Below are positions 10,701-20,844 of a DNA stretch of 64,000 bases, in pieces. Below the pieces are notes generated by a model, which saw only the letters and a program-made list of their open reading frames with translations, searched no databases and was not told where the DNA came from. Where the stretch lies: assembly GCA_025966315.1 (NCBI GenBank), contig JAOPUZ010000034.1:1-64000 (forward strand). Reading direction: 5' to 3'. How positions within the stretch are numbered: position 1 is the first letter of the stretch; each line of letters begins with the position of its first letter. Source of the stretch: Frankiales bacterium. GTDB lineage: Bacteria > Actinomycetota > Actinomycetes > Mycobacteriales > Jatrophihabitantaceae. Made by a program: the position numbers and the translations under genes.

Positions 10701-10908
10701 GGCGAGCCGGGTGCGGGACGCGATCATGCTTGTTCGCAATAAGCCGGACGACCAGTTGCCCACGCAGGGTCGATTACTCACGGCGGTGGGCCAGGTTCTC
10801 GGCTATCAACCGGGCTTCGATCCGGGACAGCTCGTCGACGACTATCGGCGGGCCACCCGCCGGGCCCGGCGGGTGGTCGAGACCGTGTTCTACGACGCGG
10901 CCGACTGA
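7741..10908 (+). CDS. glnE: Bifunctional glutamine synthetase adenylyltransferase/deadenylase
   Basis: GlnE attaches AMP to, and removes it from, the regulatory Tyr of glutamine synthetase I according to nitrogen status. The 1055-residue protein has two nucleotidyltransferase domains. The first carries IIAMGKTGGRELNYVSDVDV near residues 252-272; the second carries VIAMGRLGGQEIGYASDADV near 769-789. Both keep the paired acidic residues for metal binding. Each is followed by the alpha-helical domain (GPGGLRDVEFAVQLLQL, GRGGLADIEWTAQLLQL). Its likely target, glnA1, lies 1.2 kb downstream on the other strand. The GTG start overlaps the preceding amidotransferase gene. Confidence 0.96.
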   Translation: MATPTEPLSTAPLSDLPGSAAPATAGVGGPNGDVPADVRSAGRLARMGFTNPAPVGNALAAAGVWDPVRAQPVDDASASIVSSLARASDPDLAASALARLLDTEAGSQLRAELRSGGTFRTRLLGLLGASIALGDHLVAWPLDALTLAGPVGTLATPQDSGRDILRAVGVPESDEDGTTGLPATSTGSDAVAAIRNAYRRGLTVLAAQDLAGELELEEVSAALADLAGYVLRAGLAVARAGLPANAPDCRLAIIAMGKTGGRELNYVSDVDVVFVAEPPLAPVPSSDVVAPSASEGDQAALSIAGRLAGETMRICGEAAWEVDAALRPEGKSGVLVRTLASHQAYYRRWASTWEFQALLKARPVAGDLDLGQAYVELLSPMIWTAAERPDFVPDVQAMRRRVVEHLPASVAPREIKLGPGGLRDVEFAVQLLQLVHGRADEALHAQSTLAALSALSDGGYVGRDDAHSLADAYRFLRSAEHRLQLVKLRRTHLVPEPGPALVRLARAMGFRADRRGGPVAVWDAEWALHVREVRRLHEKLFYRPLLEAVARVPSQALRLTPDEARRRLEALGYADPAGALRHLQALTSGVSRRAAIQQALLPVILSELAEAPDPDGGLLAYRQVSDALASTPWFLRLLRDEGAVATRLSRILGTSRYAGALLGRAPETLQLLADNDQLVPRRTVELELTMETTARRQDDYVEAAAAIRRLRRTELLRIAFAQLTDRLGDSATRVALTELADATLAATLAVAQRTVAAEAALDVLPIRFAVIAMGRLGGQEIGYASDADVMFVYTERSESVDEERAAQLAHAVAVRLRAMLERPGPDLPLVIDANLRPEGRNGPLVRSLASYAEYYTRWSSVWEAQALLRARFCAGDPRLGEAFLDLIEPFRYPEAGLPSAQVVEIRRIKGRVDAERLPRGADPLTHTKLGRGGLADIEWTAQLLQLRHAHEVPGLRTTATLPAIWAAAEARKLSVDQATALEAAWRLASRVRDAIMLVRNKPDDQLPTQGRLLTAVGQVLGYQPGFDPGQLVDDYRRATRRARRVVETVFYDAAD

Positions 10909-10918
10909 TTGCGCGCAG

Positions 10919-11821
10919 CTAGGCCTCGCCGGGCTGCCATAGCCGCGACGGGGCGGCTACGGTCTTGGCGTCCGGGCGTAGCGGCGCCATGCGAAAGGCG
11001 CTACGGCCGGACAGGGCCAGTTGAATGCTGATGCCGCCGAGGAACACCGCCACGCCGCCGATGGCGTCGATGACGAAGTGGTTTGCCGTGCCCACGATCA
11101 CGAGCAAGGTGCAGAACGGGTAAAGCAAGCCCAGGATCCGGACCCAGAGCGGCTTGGCGCAGAAGAAGATCGCGGCGCCACACCACAGCGCCCAGCCGAT
11201 GTGCAGGCTGGGCATGGCGGCAAATTGGTTCGAATGCTCGGCCACCTTCGGGTCGGCCAGTGACCCCCAGGTGTGGAAGGTGGCCAGGGTGTCGATGTAG
11301 CCGTACTGCGGCAGCAGACGCGGGGGCGCCAGCGGGTAGAAGTAGAAGCCGGCCAGCGCCAGGACGGACGTCCCGAAGATGACCGTGCGGGCGCCCCGGA
11401 AGACCCGTGGGTGCCAGTGGTACAGCCACACCAAGACGCCGATCGTGATCACGAAATGCAGCGTCGCGTAGTAGTAGTTCATTACTTGCGCGAGCGGTTC
11501 ATGGTGCGCGACGAAGTTGTTCAGCGCCCGTTCAAAGTTGAGGTGCAGCGCATTCTGCAGCCGTTCGACCGCCCGGCCGTGCCGCAGTGCGATGCTCTCT
11601 TGGTGGGGGACAAGGTTACGGACCTGGCTATAGGCCCAGTAGCAGACGGCGATGATGGCGATTTCCTGCCACCACCGCGGATCGCGGTGATGCAGCAGCT
11701 TGTCCGGCATCAGACCGGAAAAGCGCCAGCGACGGCGCCCACTAGGGGGCTTGACCGTTTCATCGCCCGACAGTTTCGCTGCGCCGGTGGATCCGGTGCG
11801 GGGCGTCGTAACCGTCATCAA
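10919..11821 (-). CDS. PAP2-like membrane protein (Aur1/Ipt1-type phosphotransferase fold)
   Basis: This 300-residue integral membrane protein has about six hydrophobic segments and the two motifs of the PAP2 superfamily: AMPSLHIGWALW with the proton-donor His, and GTANHFVIDAIGG with the nucleophile His and its Asp. This arrangement is that of the PAP2_3 group, which includes inositol-phosphoceramide synthase relatives. In actinobacteria such proteins are presumed to act on lipid phosphates, but the substrate is unknown. The gene converges on glnE with ten bases between stops and is not obviously in an operon. Confidence 0.82.
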   Translation of the reverse strand: MMTVTTPRTGSTGAAKLSGDETVKPPSGRRRWRFSGLMPDKLLHHRDPRWWQEIAIIAVCYWAYSQVRNLVPHQESIALRHGRAVERLQNALHLNFERALNNFVAHHEPLAQVMNYYYATLHFVITIGVLVWLYHWHPRVFRGARTVIFGTSVLALAGFYFYPLAPPRLLPQYGYIDTLATFHTWGSLADPKVAEHSNQFAAMPSLHIGWALWCGAAIFFCAKPLWVRILGLLYPFCTLLVIVGTANHFVIDAIGGVAVFLGGISIQLALSGRSAFRMAPLRPDAKTVAAPSRLWQPGEA

Positions 11822-11986
11822 GCCATTGTTGCATCTCGGTCACGCTCAATTGAAAGGTCGATGGCGCGACTCGCGGCTGCGTGTAATCAAGCAGGCTCGC
11901 CAGCCCGGTGATTCGCGACAATCCGGTGCCTTGAACGCGGGCTGAGGTCTTTCGACCAGCGGTGGACGTTGCCCAAACAACGCGAA

Positions 11987-12008
11987 CGCGGACCCCGTGA
12001 GGTCCGCG
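11987..12008 (-). terminator. Stem-loop downstream of glnA1
   Basis: CGCGGACC (11987-11994) pairs perfectly with GGTCCGCG (12001-12008) around a six-base loop. It lies about 90 bases beyond the glnA1 stop and is followed on the minus strand by a mildly T-rich stretch with GTTGTTT. No gene is evident in the 278 bases around it. Confidence 0.5.
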
Positions 12009-12099
12009 CCCGCGGATGCTTGCTGGGTTAGGGATCCGGCGGTAGCCGCCCGGCCCGGTCTAGCGCTTGGGGCCGATCCAGCTGTCGGTTGAATCCGGT

Positions 12100-13524
<1,425 letters not shown>

Positions 13525-13717
13525 TCGGCGATCCTGTCTTTCTGCTCTTGCTTGCCTGGGTGGGATTTCGGCTTCACCGCTGGAGCCGAGGCTGGGGCTA
13601 TGTGGTGCTGTGGGCAATGGACGACGCTACGAGACCAGGTCCGGACAGCGACGCCCCGCCCCCCGGATCAGGCGATCCCAAATTAGGAACAACCGGTTGC
13701 CTGGTGGTGTCTCGCAT

Positions 13718-13748
13718 GTTTCGGCGCCGTTACGTCCGGCAATGTAAC
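13718..13748 (-). promoter_or_regulatory. GlnR-type binding site upstream of glnA1
   Basis: On the minus strand the sequence reads GTAAC, GGCGCC, GAAAC (13733 down to 13718), an exact fit to the actinobacterial GlnR half-site pair gTnAc-n6-GaAAc. A second GTTAC (13748-13744) lies just upstream, though not at the usual 22-base spacing. It sits upstream of glnA1, the classic GlnR target. No regulator gene is in the window. Confidence 0.6.
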
Positions 13749-13788
13749 CATGATCATGCGCACGAGGATCGAGGCAGATTTCTATTCG

Positions 13789-14232
13789 TCAGTGGGTGAT
13801 GACGGCCGTGGACGTCAACCGATCGTGCAGACCCCGCAAATCCCGGTCCACCACGACCGCGGGGACGAGCAGGATCAGCAGGACGGCACGAGCCGCGGCC
13901 CGCAGCGGCCCGATCGGCCGGTTGGCGTCGACCCGGATGATTCGAAGACCGGTCAGGTACATCCCCAGCGTCCGGCCCACCAGAACGGTGCCGAGCAGGT
14001 ATTCCACGGCCAGGGGCAGCAAGCTCCATTGACCGGGTAGGTGCGATGCGACGCCAGGCAGATCCGGCCGCCGGACGAACAGGGCCGCGACCAGGCTGGA
14101 GGCGAGGACGTCGATGATGAACGCGCCCACTCGGCGTCCGAACGGCGCGATCGAACCGGCCCCCTCGGCGGGCAGCCCGAGGCTCTCGCCCCGATACTTC
14201 TGGCGTGCTTTCGGCTGCGCGGGAACCGTCAT
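13789..14232 (-). CDS. RDD family membrane protein
   Basis: A compact 147-residue RDD protein. It has the opening GRRVGAFIIDVLASSLVAAL with the Arg and Asp that name the family, then GRTLGMYLTGLRIIRVD, and a final hydrophobic pair ending GLHDRLTSTAVI. Three membrane segments are likely. ATG 14232 is preferred because it falls just after the stop of the DUF4191 gene and its product fits family length; an earlier start would overlap that gene by 35 bases. It forms a two-gene unit with DUF4191, a pairing seen in other actinobacteria. Function is not known. Confidence 0.82.
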   Translation of the reverse strand: MTVPAQPKARQKYRGESLGLPAEGAGSIAPFGRRVGAFIIDVLASSLVAALFVRRPDLPGVASHLPGQWSLLPLAVEYLLGTVLVGRTLGMYLTGLRIIRVDANRPIGPLRAAARAVLLILLVPAVVVDRDLRGLHDRLTSTAVITH

Positions 14233-14248
14233 GACGTGCTCGGCCGGA

Positions 14249-15013
14249 TCAACCTCGGCGACGCGCGGCGCGCTGCACGCCACGCATCTTGGCGCCGGTC
14301 GGCATCGGTCCTTGCGGGATGGGCATGCGCTGGGCGCCCAGCGCGGCCAGGCGCCGGTCCAGTGCCACGACTTGCTCCTTCGAGAGGTTGCGCGGCAGCT
14401 TCATGATGTGCACGTTGAGCTTGCCCAGCGGGATCTCGCCCTCACCCCGTCCCACGACCAGGTCGTAGATCGGTGCGTCGCCGGCCAGCCGAGCCACCCG
14501 CTTCTTTTCTTGTGCGAGCAGCGGACGCACCCGATTCGGCGCGCCCTCACCGATGAGCACAACACCCGGACGTCCCAGGACTCGGTGAATGGCATCCAAT
14601 TGGGCGTTGCCCGCGACCGCGTCGGTCTTGTGCCAGTCGCCGCGCAGCTGCCCGAGGACGTAGGCGGCTGCTCCCGGTTGGCCCTCGGCTTGGTTGTATG
14701 CCGATGTCTGGGCGCGCCGGGAGAAGATGAACATCGCCGCGGCCACGCCGACCAGCAGCGCGGGCAGGATGGCGATCCAGACGTTGGACAGCGGCAGGTA
14801 AACCGCCAGGAAGCCCACCGCGGCGCCGACGACGAACGCGATGATCAGGAATGGCACCAACCGTGAATCGTTCTGCCGGGTCAGCGTGAACGCCTGCCCC
14901 ATCGAACTGAAGGTCTCCCGACGGCGTTGCCGCCGCTCTGCTCGGACTGCCTTCTTCTCTGCCCCGCTGAGCTTCACTTTGGCGGGTTTGCGTGCCCCTG
15001 ATAGTTGCGCCAT
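14249..15013 (-). CDS. DUF4191 membrane protein
   Basis: A 254-residue protein with a basic N-terminus, two adjacent hydrophobic segments (near LVPFLIIAFVVGAAVGFLAV and VWIAILPALLVGVAAAMFIF) and a cytoplasmic domain of about 150 residues (DAVAGNAQLDAIHRVLGRPG, VGRGEGEIPLGKLNVHIMKL). This is the actinobacterial DUF4191 family, commonly found beside lipA/lipB and glnA1, as here. No catalytic motif is recognisable. ATG 15013 is chosen because the product starts MAQLSGARKP, as is typical. The downstream RDD gene begins 16 bases after its stop, so the two are likely co-transcribed. Confidence 0.85.
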   Translation of the reverse strand: MAQLSGARKPAKVKLSGAEKKAVRAERRQRRRETFSSMGQAFTLTRQNDSRLVPFLIIAFVVGAAVGFLAVYLPLSNVWIAILPALLVGVAAAMFIFSRRAQTSAYNQAEGQPGAAAYVLGQLRGDWHKTDAVAGNAQLDAIHRVLGRPGVVLIGEGAPNRVRPLLAQEKKRVARLAGDAPIYDLVVGRGEGEIPLGKLNVHIMKLPRNLSKEQVVALDRRLAALGAQRMPIPQGPMPTGAKMRGVQRAARRRG

Positions 15014-15062
15014 GAGAACAGGATAGGTGGCCCCGCCAACCGCCTCGCGATTGTCTCTGCAA

Positions 15063-15131
15063 GTGTTATCGTCGCCGCGCCGTTGTGTTACCGGTGTTAA
15101 GCTTCTGCCGCGTACAGTTATCTCAGTGTTA
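15063..15131 (+). repeat. Four direct GTGTTA repeats upstream of a secreted-protein gene
   Basis: GTGTTA occurs at 15063-15068, 15085-15090, 15094-15099 and 15126-15131, all in the same orientation and all upstream of the GTG at 15186. Multiple direct hexamers in a promoter region suggest regulator half-sites, but spacing is irregular and the factor is unknown. Confidence 0.3.
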
Positions 15132-15185
15132 GGTTTGGTAGTGCATCGACTTATCAAACGGGGTAGTGGCAGGAGCTAAGAAGCA

Positions 15186-16403
15186 GTGGCGGTCCGTTGG
15201 CGTCTCGGCGCCGTGTCCGTAGCGCTTGCGAGCGCCGTTTCGGCGACCCTGTTCGCGCTGGCCACTCCAGCGTCCGCCGATGCGACAGCCCCGATCGACG
15301 GTTCTGTTCGCTACGGCTGCACCGATGGTGGCTACGTCGAGGTCACGGTCCGCAATGCGCAGAGCCAGGAGAACACCAGCGGGATCTACCAGATCGGCCT
15401 GACCGGATCCACCGCGCCGGACCCGAACGGGCCGTTTCCGGATGGCTGGCCGTCCCTGGTGCGGGTGAGTTCGTCACAGACCACAGTTCGATTGGCCGGC
15501 ACCGCGGACACCAATAAGCAGGTGTTCGTGCGTCCGCTCGGCAGCGATAGCGTCCAGTACTTCTCGTTGGGCTCGTCATGCCGCCAAAAGCGCCCGCTCG
15601 ACTTCAAATTGAGCCAGCCCACAGTCCAGCTCACGCAGTCGTCCTGCAACTCCGCCGCGCAACAGACGATCACGGCAAAGTTCTACAATCCCAATTCGCT
15701 AGAGCTCGTCTACCGCCGGCTCAGCGGCTTGGCCGACATCGACTACACCACGCTGTTCGTTCGGACCGATACCAGTGCCGCCACCGCGGTGAGTGCAAAT
15801 CATTTGCTCCGTTTCGACGGACCAGGCTGGCAAACGAGTGAACTCGTCGATGTCAACGCCAAGAAACCGGTGACCTACCAGGTTCGCCTGATCGGCATCG
15901 ACGGTGTCGCCACGACGGCCGAGCTCAAGCTCGACTGCTCGAGTGTGGCCTTGCCGACCTCAACGCCTTCCACGCCGTCGCCCGGTCCGACGACGTCCAC
16001 ACCTGCCCCCAAGCCGTCCGGTACGACCAGCCCGACGTCGAGCGGCAGCTCCTCGCCGTCCTCGACCGGAGGTACGCCGCCGCTGACGTCGATCTTCACG
16101 CCGCCCGCCCCTGGGTCGGTGACCGGCCCGATCCGGCCTAACGTCATCGGGTCCAACCCGCCGCGGCCGTCCAGTTCATCGAGTTCGTCAGGCGGCAGTC
16201 CGACGCCGTCGCCGGGCGTATCGAGTGGCGGCTCGCCGTCACCGTCGGCCTCCCGGGCGATCGCGCAAAACCTCACGTTGGGTGATGTCAAACAAGGCTT
16301 CGGCGGTGTCTGGTCGGCCGACGCCGCGCTGGTCGTCGGCATCGATGCGGTCGCCATCAGCGCGCTGGTCGGGGCGACGGTCATAGCGGCCCGCCGCCGC
16401 TGA
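15186..16403 (+). CDS. Secreted protein with Ser/Pro/Thr-rich linker and C-terminal membrane anchor
   Basis: I do not recognise this 405-residue protein. It starts (GTG) with a signal peptide ending near TPASADA. A globular part of about 230 residues follows, with four well-spaced cysteines that could form disulfides. Then come about 120 residues rich in Ser, Pro, Thr and Gly, and a final hydrophobic segment with the charged end AARRR. This is the plan of a surface protein spanning the cell wall. No enzymatic motif or LPxTG is present. It is flanked by divergent DUF4191 and convergent lipA, so it is probably expressed alone. Confidence 0.7.
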   Translation: MAVRWRLGAVSVALASAVSATLFALATPASADATAPIDGSVRYGCTDGGYVEVTVRNAQSQENTSGIYQIGLTGSTAPDPNGPFPDGWPSLVRVSSSQTTVRLAGTADTNKQVFVRPLGSDSVQYFSLGSSCRQKRPLDFKLSQPTVQLTQSSCNSAAQQTITAKFYNPNSLELVYRRLSGLADIDYTTLFVRTDTSAATAVSANHLLRFDGPGWQTSELVDVNAKKPVTYQVRLIGIDGVATTAELKLDCSSVALPTSTPSTPSPGPTTSTPAPKPSGTTSPTSSGSSSPSSTGGTPPLTSIFTPPAPGSVTGPIRPNVIGSNPPRPSSSSSSSGGSPTPSPGVSSGGSPSPSASRAIAQNLTLGDVKQGFGGVWSADAALVVGIDAVAISALVGATVIAARRR

Positions 16404-16470
16404 GACATCCGTGGGATCCGGTTAGTTACCGCTAAGGCCTCGCCGCCGCGGCACGAGTTGGGCGCGGTCG

Positions 16471-16534
16471 ATCAGCCGAGGCGTTGGCGATGCCGTTCAG
16501 CCGAGGCTGGGGCGATGCCGATCAGCCGCGGGCC
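16471..16534. repeat. 25-base tandem repeat
   Basis: Two adjacent 25-base units (16471-16495 and 16496-16520) share CAGCCGAGGC and GGCGATGCCG and differ at four positions; a third, truncated unit runs to 16534. It lies between the convergent stops of the secreted protein and lipA. Confidence 0.6.
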
Positions 16535-16566
16535 GACCTTGAAGCAGCAGCCAAAATGCGCTGAAT

Positions 16567-17538
16567 TCAGGCTGTCCGGGTGAGCGTGCGGGCGTCAAGG
16601 GCCTGCTGGTACAGCCGACCGGCGCGATAGGAGGAGCGAACCAACGGCCCGCTCAGGACGCCCGCGAAGCCGATGTCCTCGGCTTCCTCGCGCAATTCGA
16701 CGAACTCGTCCGGTTTCACCCAGCGATCGACCGGGTGATGCCGCTTGGACGGCCGCAGGTACTGGGTGATCGTGATGAGCTCGCAGCCCGCATCATGCAA
16801 ATCCTGCAGTGCCTGCGATATCTCGGCGCGGTGCTCACCCATCCCGAGGATCAGGTTTGATTTCGTGACCAGGCCGGACCGGCGCGCTTCGGAGATGACG
16901 TGCAGCGAACGGTCGTAGGTGAAAGCCGGCCGGATGCGCTTGAACACTCGCGGAACCGTTTCGACGTTGTGTGCCAATACCTGTGGCCGGCTCGCAAAGA
17001 CCTCGGCGAGTTGCTCCGGCACGGCGTTGAAGTCCGGGATGAGCAGCTCGACACCGGTGGCGGAGTTCAGCGCATGGATCTGGCGCACCGTCTCGGCGTA
17101 CAACCAAGCGCCACCGTCGGAAAGGTCGTCGCGGGCCACGCCGGTCACGGTGGCGTAGCGCAGACCCATCGTCGCGACGCTTTCTGCTACCCGTCGCGGT
17201 TCGTCACGATCCAGGGCCGCGGGCTTGCCGGTGTCGATCTGGCAGAAGTCGCATCGTCTGGTGCATTGGCTGCCACCGATCAGGAAAGTCGCCTCTCGGT
17301 CTTCCCAACATTCGTAGATGTTGGGGCAGCCGGCCTCCTGGCAGACGGTGTGCAGGCCCTCGGTCTTGACGAGGTTGCTGAGCTCGGTGAACTGCGGGCC
17401 CATCACGGCGCGGGTCTTGATCCACTCGGGTTTGCGTTCGATGGGAGTTTCGGCGTTGCGTGCCTCGATGCGCAGCATCTTGCGCGCACCGGGTGCCGGC
17501 GGGTTCACGGCAACGTCGCCCGCATCGGTCGTAGTCAT
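16567..17538 (-). CDS. lipA: Lipoyl synthase
   Basis: LipA is a radical SAM enzyme that inserts two sulfurs into protein-bound octanoyl groups. Both iron-sulfur sites are visible in the 323-residue protein: the auxiliary cluster cysteines C66, C71 and C77 ([14 protein letters not shown]) and the SAM cluster C92, C96 and C99 (CTRRCDFC). The conserved end [11 protein letters not shown] includes the Ser that ligates the auxiliary cluster. The ATG overlaps the lipB stop as ATGA, so the two are translated together. Its clients in the window are the E2 acyltransferase and, with gcvT, the glycine cleavage system. Confidence 0.96.
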   Translation of the reverse strand: MTTTDAGDVAVNPPAPGARKMLRIEARNAETPIERKPEWIKTRAVMGPQFTELSNLVKTEGLHTVCQEAGCPNIYECWEDREATFLIGGSQCTRRCDFCQIDTGKPAALDRDEPRRVAESVATMGLRYATVTGVARDDLSDGGAWLYAETVRQIHALNSATGVELLIPDFNAVPEQLAEVFASRPQVLAHNVETVPRVFKRIRPAFTYDRSLHVISEARRSGLVTKSNLILGMGEHRAEISQALQDLHDAGCELITITQYLRPSKRHHPVDRWVKPDEFVELREEAEDIGFAGVLSGPLVRSSYRAGRLYQQALDARTLTRTA

Positions 17539-18173
17539 GCGGCGACGCTCGCGATCAACTCGGGAAGTCGGGCCTCGACCACGGGCAATGCGTCCGCGAC
17601 CGTCACCTCTCGACCCAGTTCCTGGGTCAGGGACGTAACGCCGGCATCGGCAATCCCGCACGGCACAATCTGATCGAAGCCGCTCATGTCCGGATTGCAG
17701 TTCAGCGCGAACCCGTGCAACGTCACGCGCTGGGCGACCCGGATGCCGATGGCGGCGATCTTGCGTTCCGGACGGCCGCCCTCGGCCGGCAGCCACACGC
17801 CACTTCGACCGTCGACCTGGCCCGCGGTCAGACCGAGTTCTGCGCAGATGCCGATGAGGATGCCCTCCAGCCGGCGGACGTAGGCCACGACGTCGACGGG
17901 ATCACTCAGCTCGACGATCGGGTATCCCACCAGCTGCCCCGGACCGTGCCAGGTGATCTTGCCGCCTCGGTCGACATCGATCACCGGTGTGCCGTCGAGC
18001 GGACGTTCCCACGCTTCGGTCCGCTTGCCCGCGGTGTAGACCGGCGGGTGTTCCAGCAGCAACGCTGTGTCCGGAATGTCGCCGCGGACTCGTTGCTCGT
18101 GTAGTCGCCGCTGCCAGTCCCACGCTTCGGCATAGTCGACCAGCCCGGCCCGGATCGTGTTCAGTTCTCCCAC
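17535..18173 (-). CDS. lipB: Octanoyl-[acyl carrier protein] transferase
   Basis: LipB moves an octanoyl group from acyl carrier protein to lipoyl domains, the step before LipA. The 212-residue protein has the family motif [12 protein letters not shown] (69-80), the catalytic Lys138 (ERKIAAIG) and Cys172 (FDQIVPCGI), all at the expected spacing. It is the first gene of the lipB-lipA pair; its stop overlaps the lipA start. The short gap to the divergent MMPL gene probably holds both promoters. Confidence 0.95.
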   Translation of the reverse strand: MGELNTIRAGLVDYAEAWDWQRRLHEQRVRGDIPDTALLLEHPPVYTAGKRTEAWERPLDGTPVIDVDRGGKITWHGPGQLVGYPIVELSDPVDVVAYVRRLEGILIGICAELGLTAGQVDGRSGVWLPAEGGRPERKIAAIGIRVAQRVTLHGFALNCNPDMSGFDQIVPCGIADAGVTSLTQELGREVTVADALPVVEARLPELIASVAA

Positions 18174-18314
18174 CCCAACGACTCTAGTCGGCTGCGCCGA
18201 CAGCCGTTGATCCTGTGATCACGCTGTGGTGACGCAGCCCACTGTCGGAGCGTCATGGTCTGATTGCGGCTCGCTGACGACTCTGGGAGTCCCGATGTCT
18301 CTGACCGATGCGCC

Positions 18315-20684
18315 ATGACGGGCACCGACACCTCTGATCGTGGTCCCGCGGCCGAAGTCGTGACCGGTGGCGATCAGCCCACCCCGCGCCCGAGACGCGG
18401 GTGGCCATTCTTCGCGATCATTGCCGTTGGGGTCATCGCATTCCTGGCCGGCGGTGCTGGGGGCTCGTACGAAGGAAAGCTGAGCTCCGTCCAGAAGAAC
18501 GACAATGCGTCCTACCTGCCGGCATCGGCAGAATCGACCAAAGCATCAAACGAAGCCGCCAAGTTCATGACGATCGAGAGCATCCCGGGCTTCGTGGTGT
18601 TCCATCGCCCGACCGGCTTGACCTCGACCGATAAGCAGGCCGTCCAGCAGGCGTTCACGGCGATCAGTGGGATAGCCGGCGTGGACAAGCAGGCGATGAC
18701 CCCGCCGCAATTTTCCACCGACAACACCGCCGCCTCGTTGTACGCGCCCTTGGTAGGCAAGGACAACGGCGTATCGGTCAACGGCGACGATCTCGCCGAC
18801 ACCGAGAAGCGGGTCCTTGCTGCCGCGCGGACCGCCGCGGCGGTTTCGCCGAGTCCGCTGGAAACGCACTCGGCCGGCCCGGGCGGCCTGCTCGTCGCTT
18901 TCATCGATGCCTTCGGTGGCCTCGACAGCACGCTCCTGTTGACGGCCGTCATCGTCATCTTCGTGATTCTGTTGCTGGTGTACCGCTCGGTGATCCTGCC
19001 GTTCTTCCCGCTGGTGTCGGCCGGGCTGGCCATCGGCCTGTCCTCGATGGTCATCTATTTCCTGGCCAAGAACGAGACGCTCACGCTCACCGGGCAGAGC
19101 CAGGGCATCCTGTCCGTGTTGGTGCTCGGCGCCGGTACCGACTACGCGCTGCTGTTGATCTCTCGATATCGAGAAGAGCTCCACGAGTTCGAGAACCCGG
19201 TCGACGCGATGATTGCCGCTTGGAAGGCGTCGATATCGGCGATCCTGGCGTCCGCGTCGACGGTCATCATCGGGCTGCTGTGTCTTGGTTTCTCGCAGTT
19301 GGCCTCCAACAAGAGTCTCGGTCCGGTGGCGGCGATCGGTATCGCCTGCACGGTGTTGGTGATGACCACGTTCCTGCCGCTGTCGCTGGTGCTGATTCCG
19401 AAGATCTGGTTCTGGCCGATTGGACAGTTGCTGTCCTACGGGGTCCCGCGACTACGTGCCGCTCGGCCGGACGGAGCGCGCGGAATCTTCTGGCTGTACA
19501 AGGGCAGCTGGGTTTTCTGGCCCAAGATTCCGCGGTTCGATCATCAGACCGACCTCGCCTCGCACGGGCTCTGGGGGCGGATCGCCGCATTCGTGGGCCG
19601 ACGTCACCGACCGGCTTGGATCGCCGCTTTGCTTATTCTGTTTATCTGTCTGGCCGGCATCTCGTCGCTGAAGACCAACGGACTCACCACCGCGCAGGGC
19701 TTCACCAACAAACCGGACGCGGTCGTCGGACAAACTCTGTACGACGCCAAATTCGACAAGGGCGCCGGCGCACCTGCCGTCATCGTGACCAATACCAGTG
19801 CGCTGAACCAGGTCGTCTCAGTGGCCTCGAAGACTCCTGGTGTGTCCACCAAACCGGGCTCGGTCTGCGTTCAGATCGACTTCAAGAAGGCCGCGGCGAG
19901 CAGTGGTGGCGGCGGGTCGAGCGGCGCCGCCCCCGCTTCGTCGCAGGCCAGTTGTCCGCCGGCCGCGCTGCTGGTGGCGCCCATCGACGGCCGCATCGTC
20001 GTCAACGCGACGCTGGCTGATTCGTACGAATCGCCGGCCGCCTACGAGACGATCAAGCGACTACGTGTTGCCTTGCACGCGATCCCCGGGGCGGACGTGA
20101 AGGTCGGCGGTAACTCGGCGGCCAATCTTGATGTGCAGACCGCTTCGGTGCACGACCGGAATCTCATCATCCCGATCGTGCTGCTGGTGATCTTCGTGAT
20201 CCTGGCCCTGCTGCTGCGCGCCTTGCTGGCTCCGCTGCTGCTCATCGCCACCGTGGTCCTGTCGTTCTTCGCGACCCTGGGCGTGTGCGGATTCGCGTTC
20301 ACCCACGTCTTCGGTTTCGCCGGTGCCGATCAGTCGTTTCCACTGTTCGCGTTCGTGTTCCTGGTCGCGCTGGGCATCGACTACAACATCTTCCTGATGA
20401 CCCGGGTACGCGAGGAGACGATGGAACACGGCACCAGATCAGGAGTGCTGCGTGGGCTCTCGGTTACCGGCGGCGTCATCACCTCGGCCGGTGTCGTGCT
20501 GGCCGCGACCTTCACCGTCCTAGGGATTCTGCCGTTGGTGTTTCTCGCCGAGATCGGGTTCGCGGTGGCGTTCGGGGTGCTGCTCGACACGATCCTGGTG
20601 CGCAGCATCCTGGTTCCCGCGCTGACGCACGACATTGGACGCATGATCTGGTGGCCTTCCAAGCTCAGCCGAGCGGCGGACTAA
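18315..20684 (+). CDS. MMPL-family RND transporter
   Basis: A 789-residue transporter with two MMPL modules. A first membrane segment (WPFFAIIAVGVIAFLAGG) and an extracytoplasmic domain are followed by membrane bundles carrying GTDYALLLISRYREEL and later GIDYNIFLMTRVREE, the paired MMPL signatures. The overall shape is that of YdfJ-like proteins rather than the much larger mycobacterial MmpL3. The substrate is unknown; lipids or hydrophobic drugs are the usual guess. ATG 18315 is the likely start. It overlaps by ATGA the stop of a seven-codon reading frame at 18295-18318 (MSLTDAP) that has GGGAG upstream, perhaps a coupling leader. An alternative TTG lies at 18264. Confidence 0.88.
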   Translation: MTGTDTSDRGPAAEVVTGGDQPTPRPRRGWPFFAIIAVGVIAFLAGGAGGSYEGKLSSVQKNDNASYLPASAESTKASNEAAKFMTIESIPGFVVFHRPTGLTSTDKQAVQQAFTAISGIAGVDKQAMTPPQFSTDNTAASLYAPLVGKDNGVSVNGDDLADTEKRVLAAARTAAAVSPSPLETHSAGPGGLLVAFIDAFGGLDSTLLLTAVIVIFVILLLVYRSVILPFFPLVSAGLAIGLSSMVIYFLAKNETLTLTGQSQGILSVLVLGAGTDYALLLISRYREELHEFENPVDAMIAAWKASISAILASASTVIIGLLCLGFSQLASNKSLGPVAAIGIACTVLVMTTFLPLSLVLIPKIWFWPIGQLLSYGVPRLRAARPDGARGIFWLYKGSWVFWPKIPRFDHQTDLASHGLWGRIAAFVGRRHRPAWIAALLILFICLAGISSLKTNGLTTAQGFTNKPDAVVGQTLYDAKFDKGAGAPAVIVTNTSALNQVVSVASKTPGVSTKPGSVCVQIDFKKAAASSGGGGSSGAAPASSQASCPPAALLVAPIDGRIVVNATLADSYESPAAYETIKRLRVALHAIPGADVKVGGNSAANLDVQTASVHDRNLIIPIVLLVIFVILALLLRALLAPLLLIATVVLSFFATLGVCGFAFTHVFGFAGADQSFPLFAFVFLVALGIDYNIFLMTRVREETMEHGTRSGVLRGLSVTGGVITSAGVVLAATFTVLGILPLVFLAEIGFAVAFGVLLDTILVRSILVPALTHDIGRMIWWPSKLSRAAD

Positions 20685-20844
20685 CGCCTATTGGCAGCAG
20701 CCGCACTTCCAGGGCTTCATCGGCCCGCCTGTGGACAGCCGAATTCGTTGGATTCGTTCGCCGCGATCCTGTGGATAACCGCTTTTCCGGGGTTGGCGCT
20801 TTATAGCGTTGCCGTATGGAACTTCGCGCTGCGTTGGCGATCGC

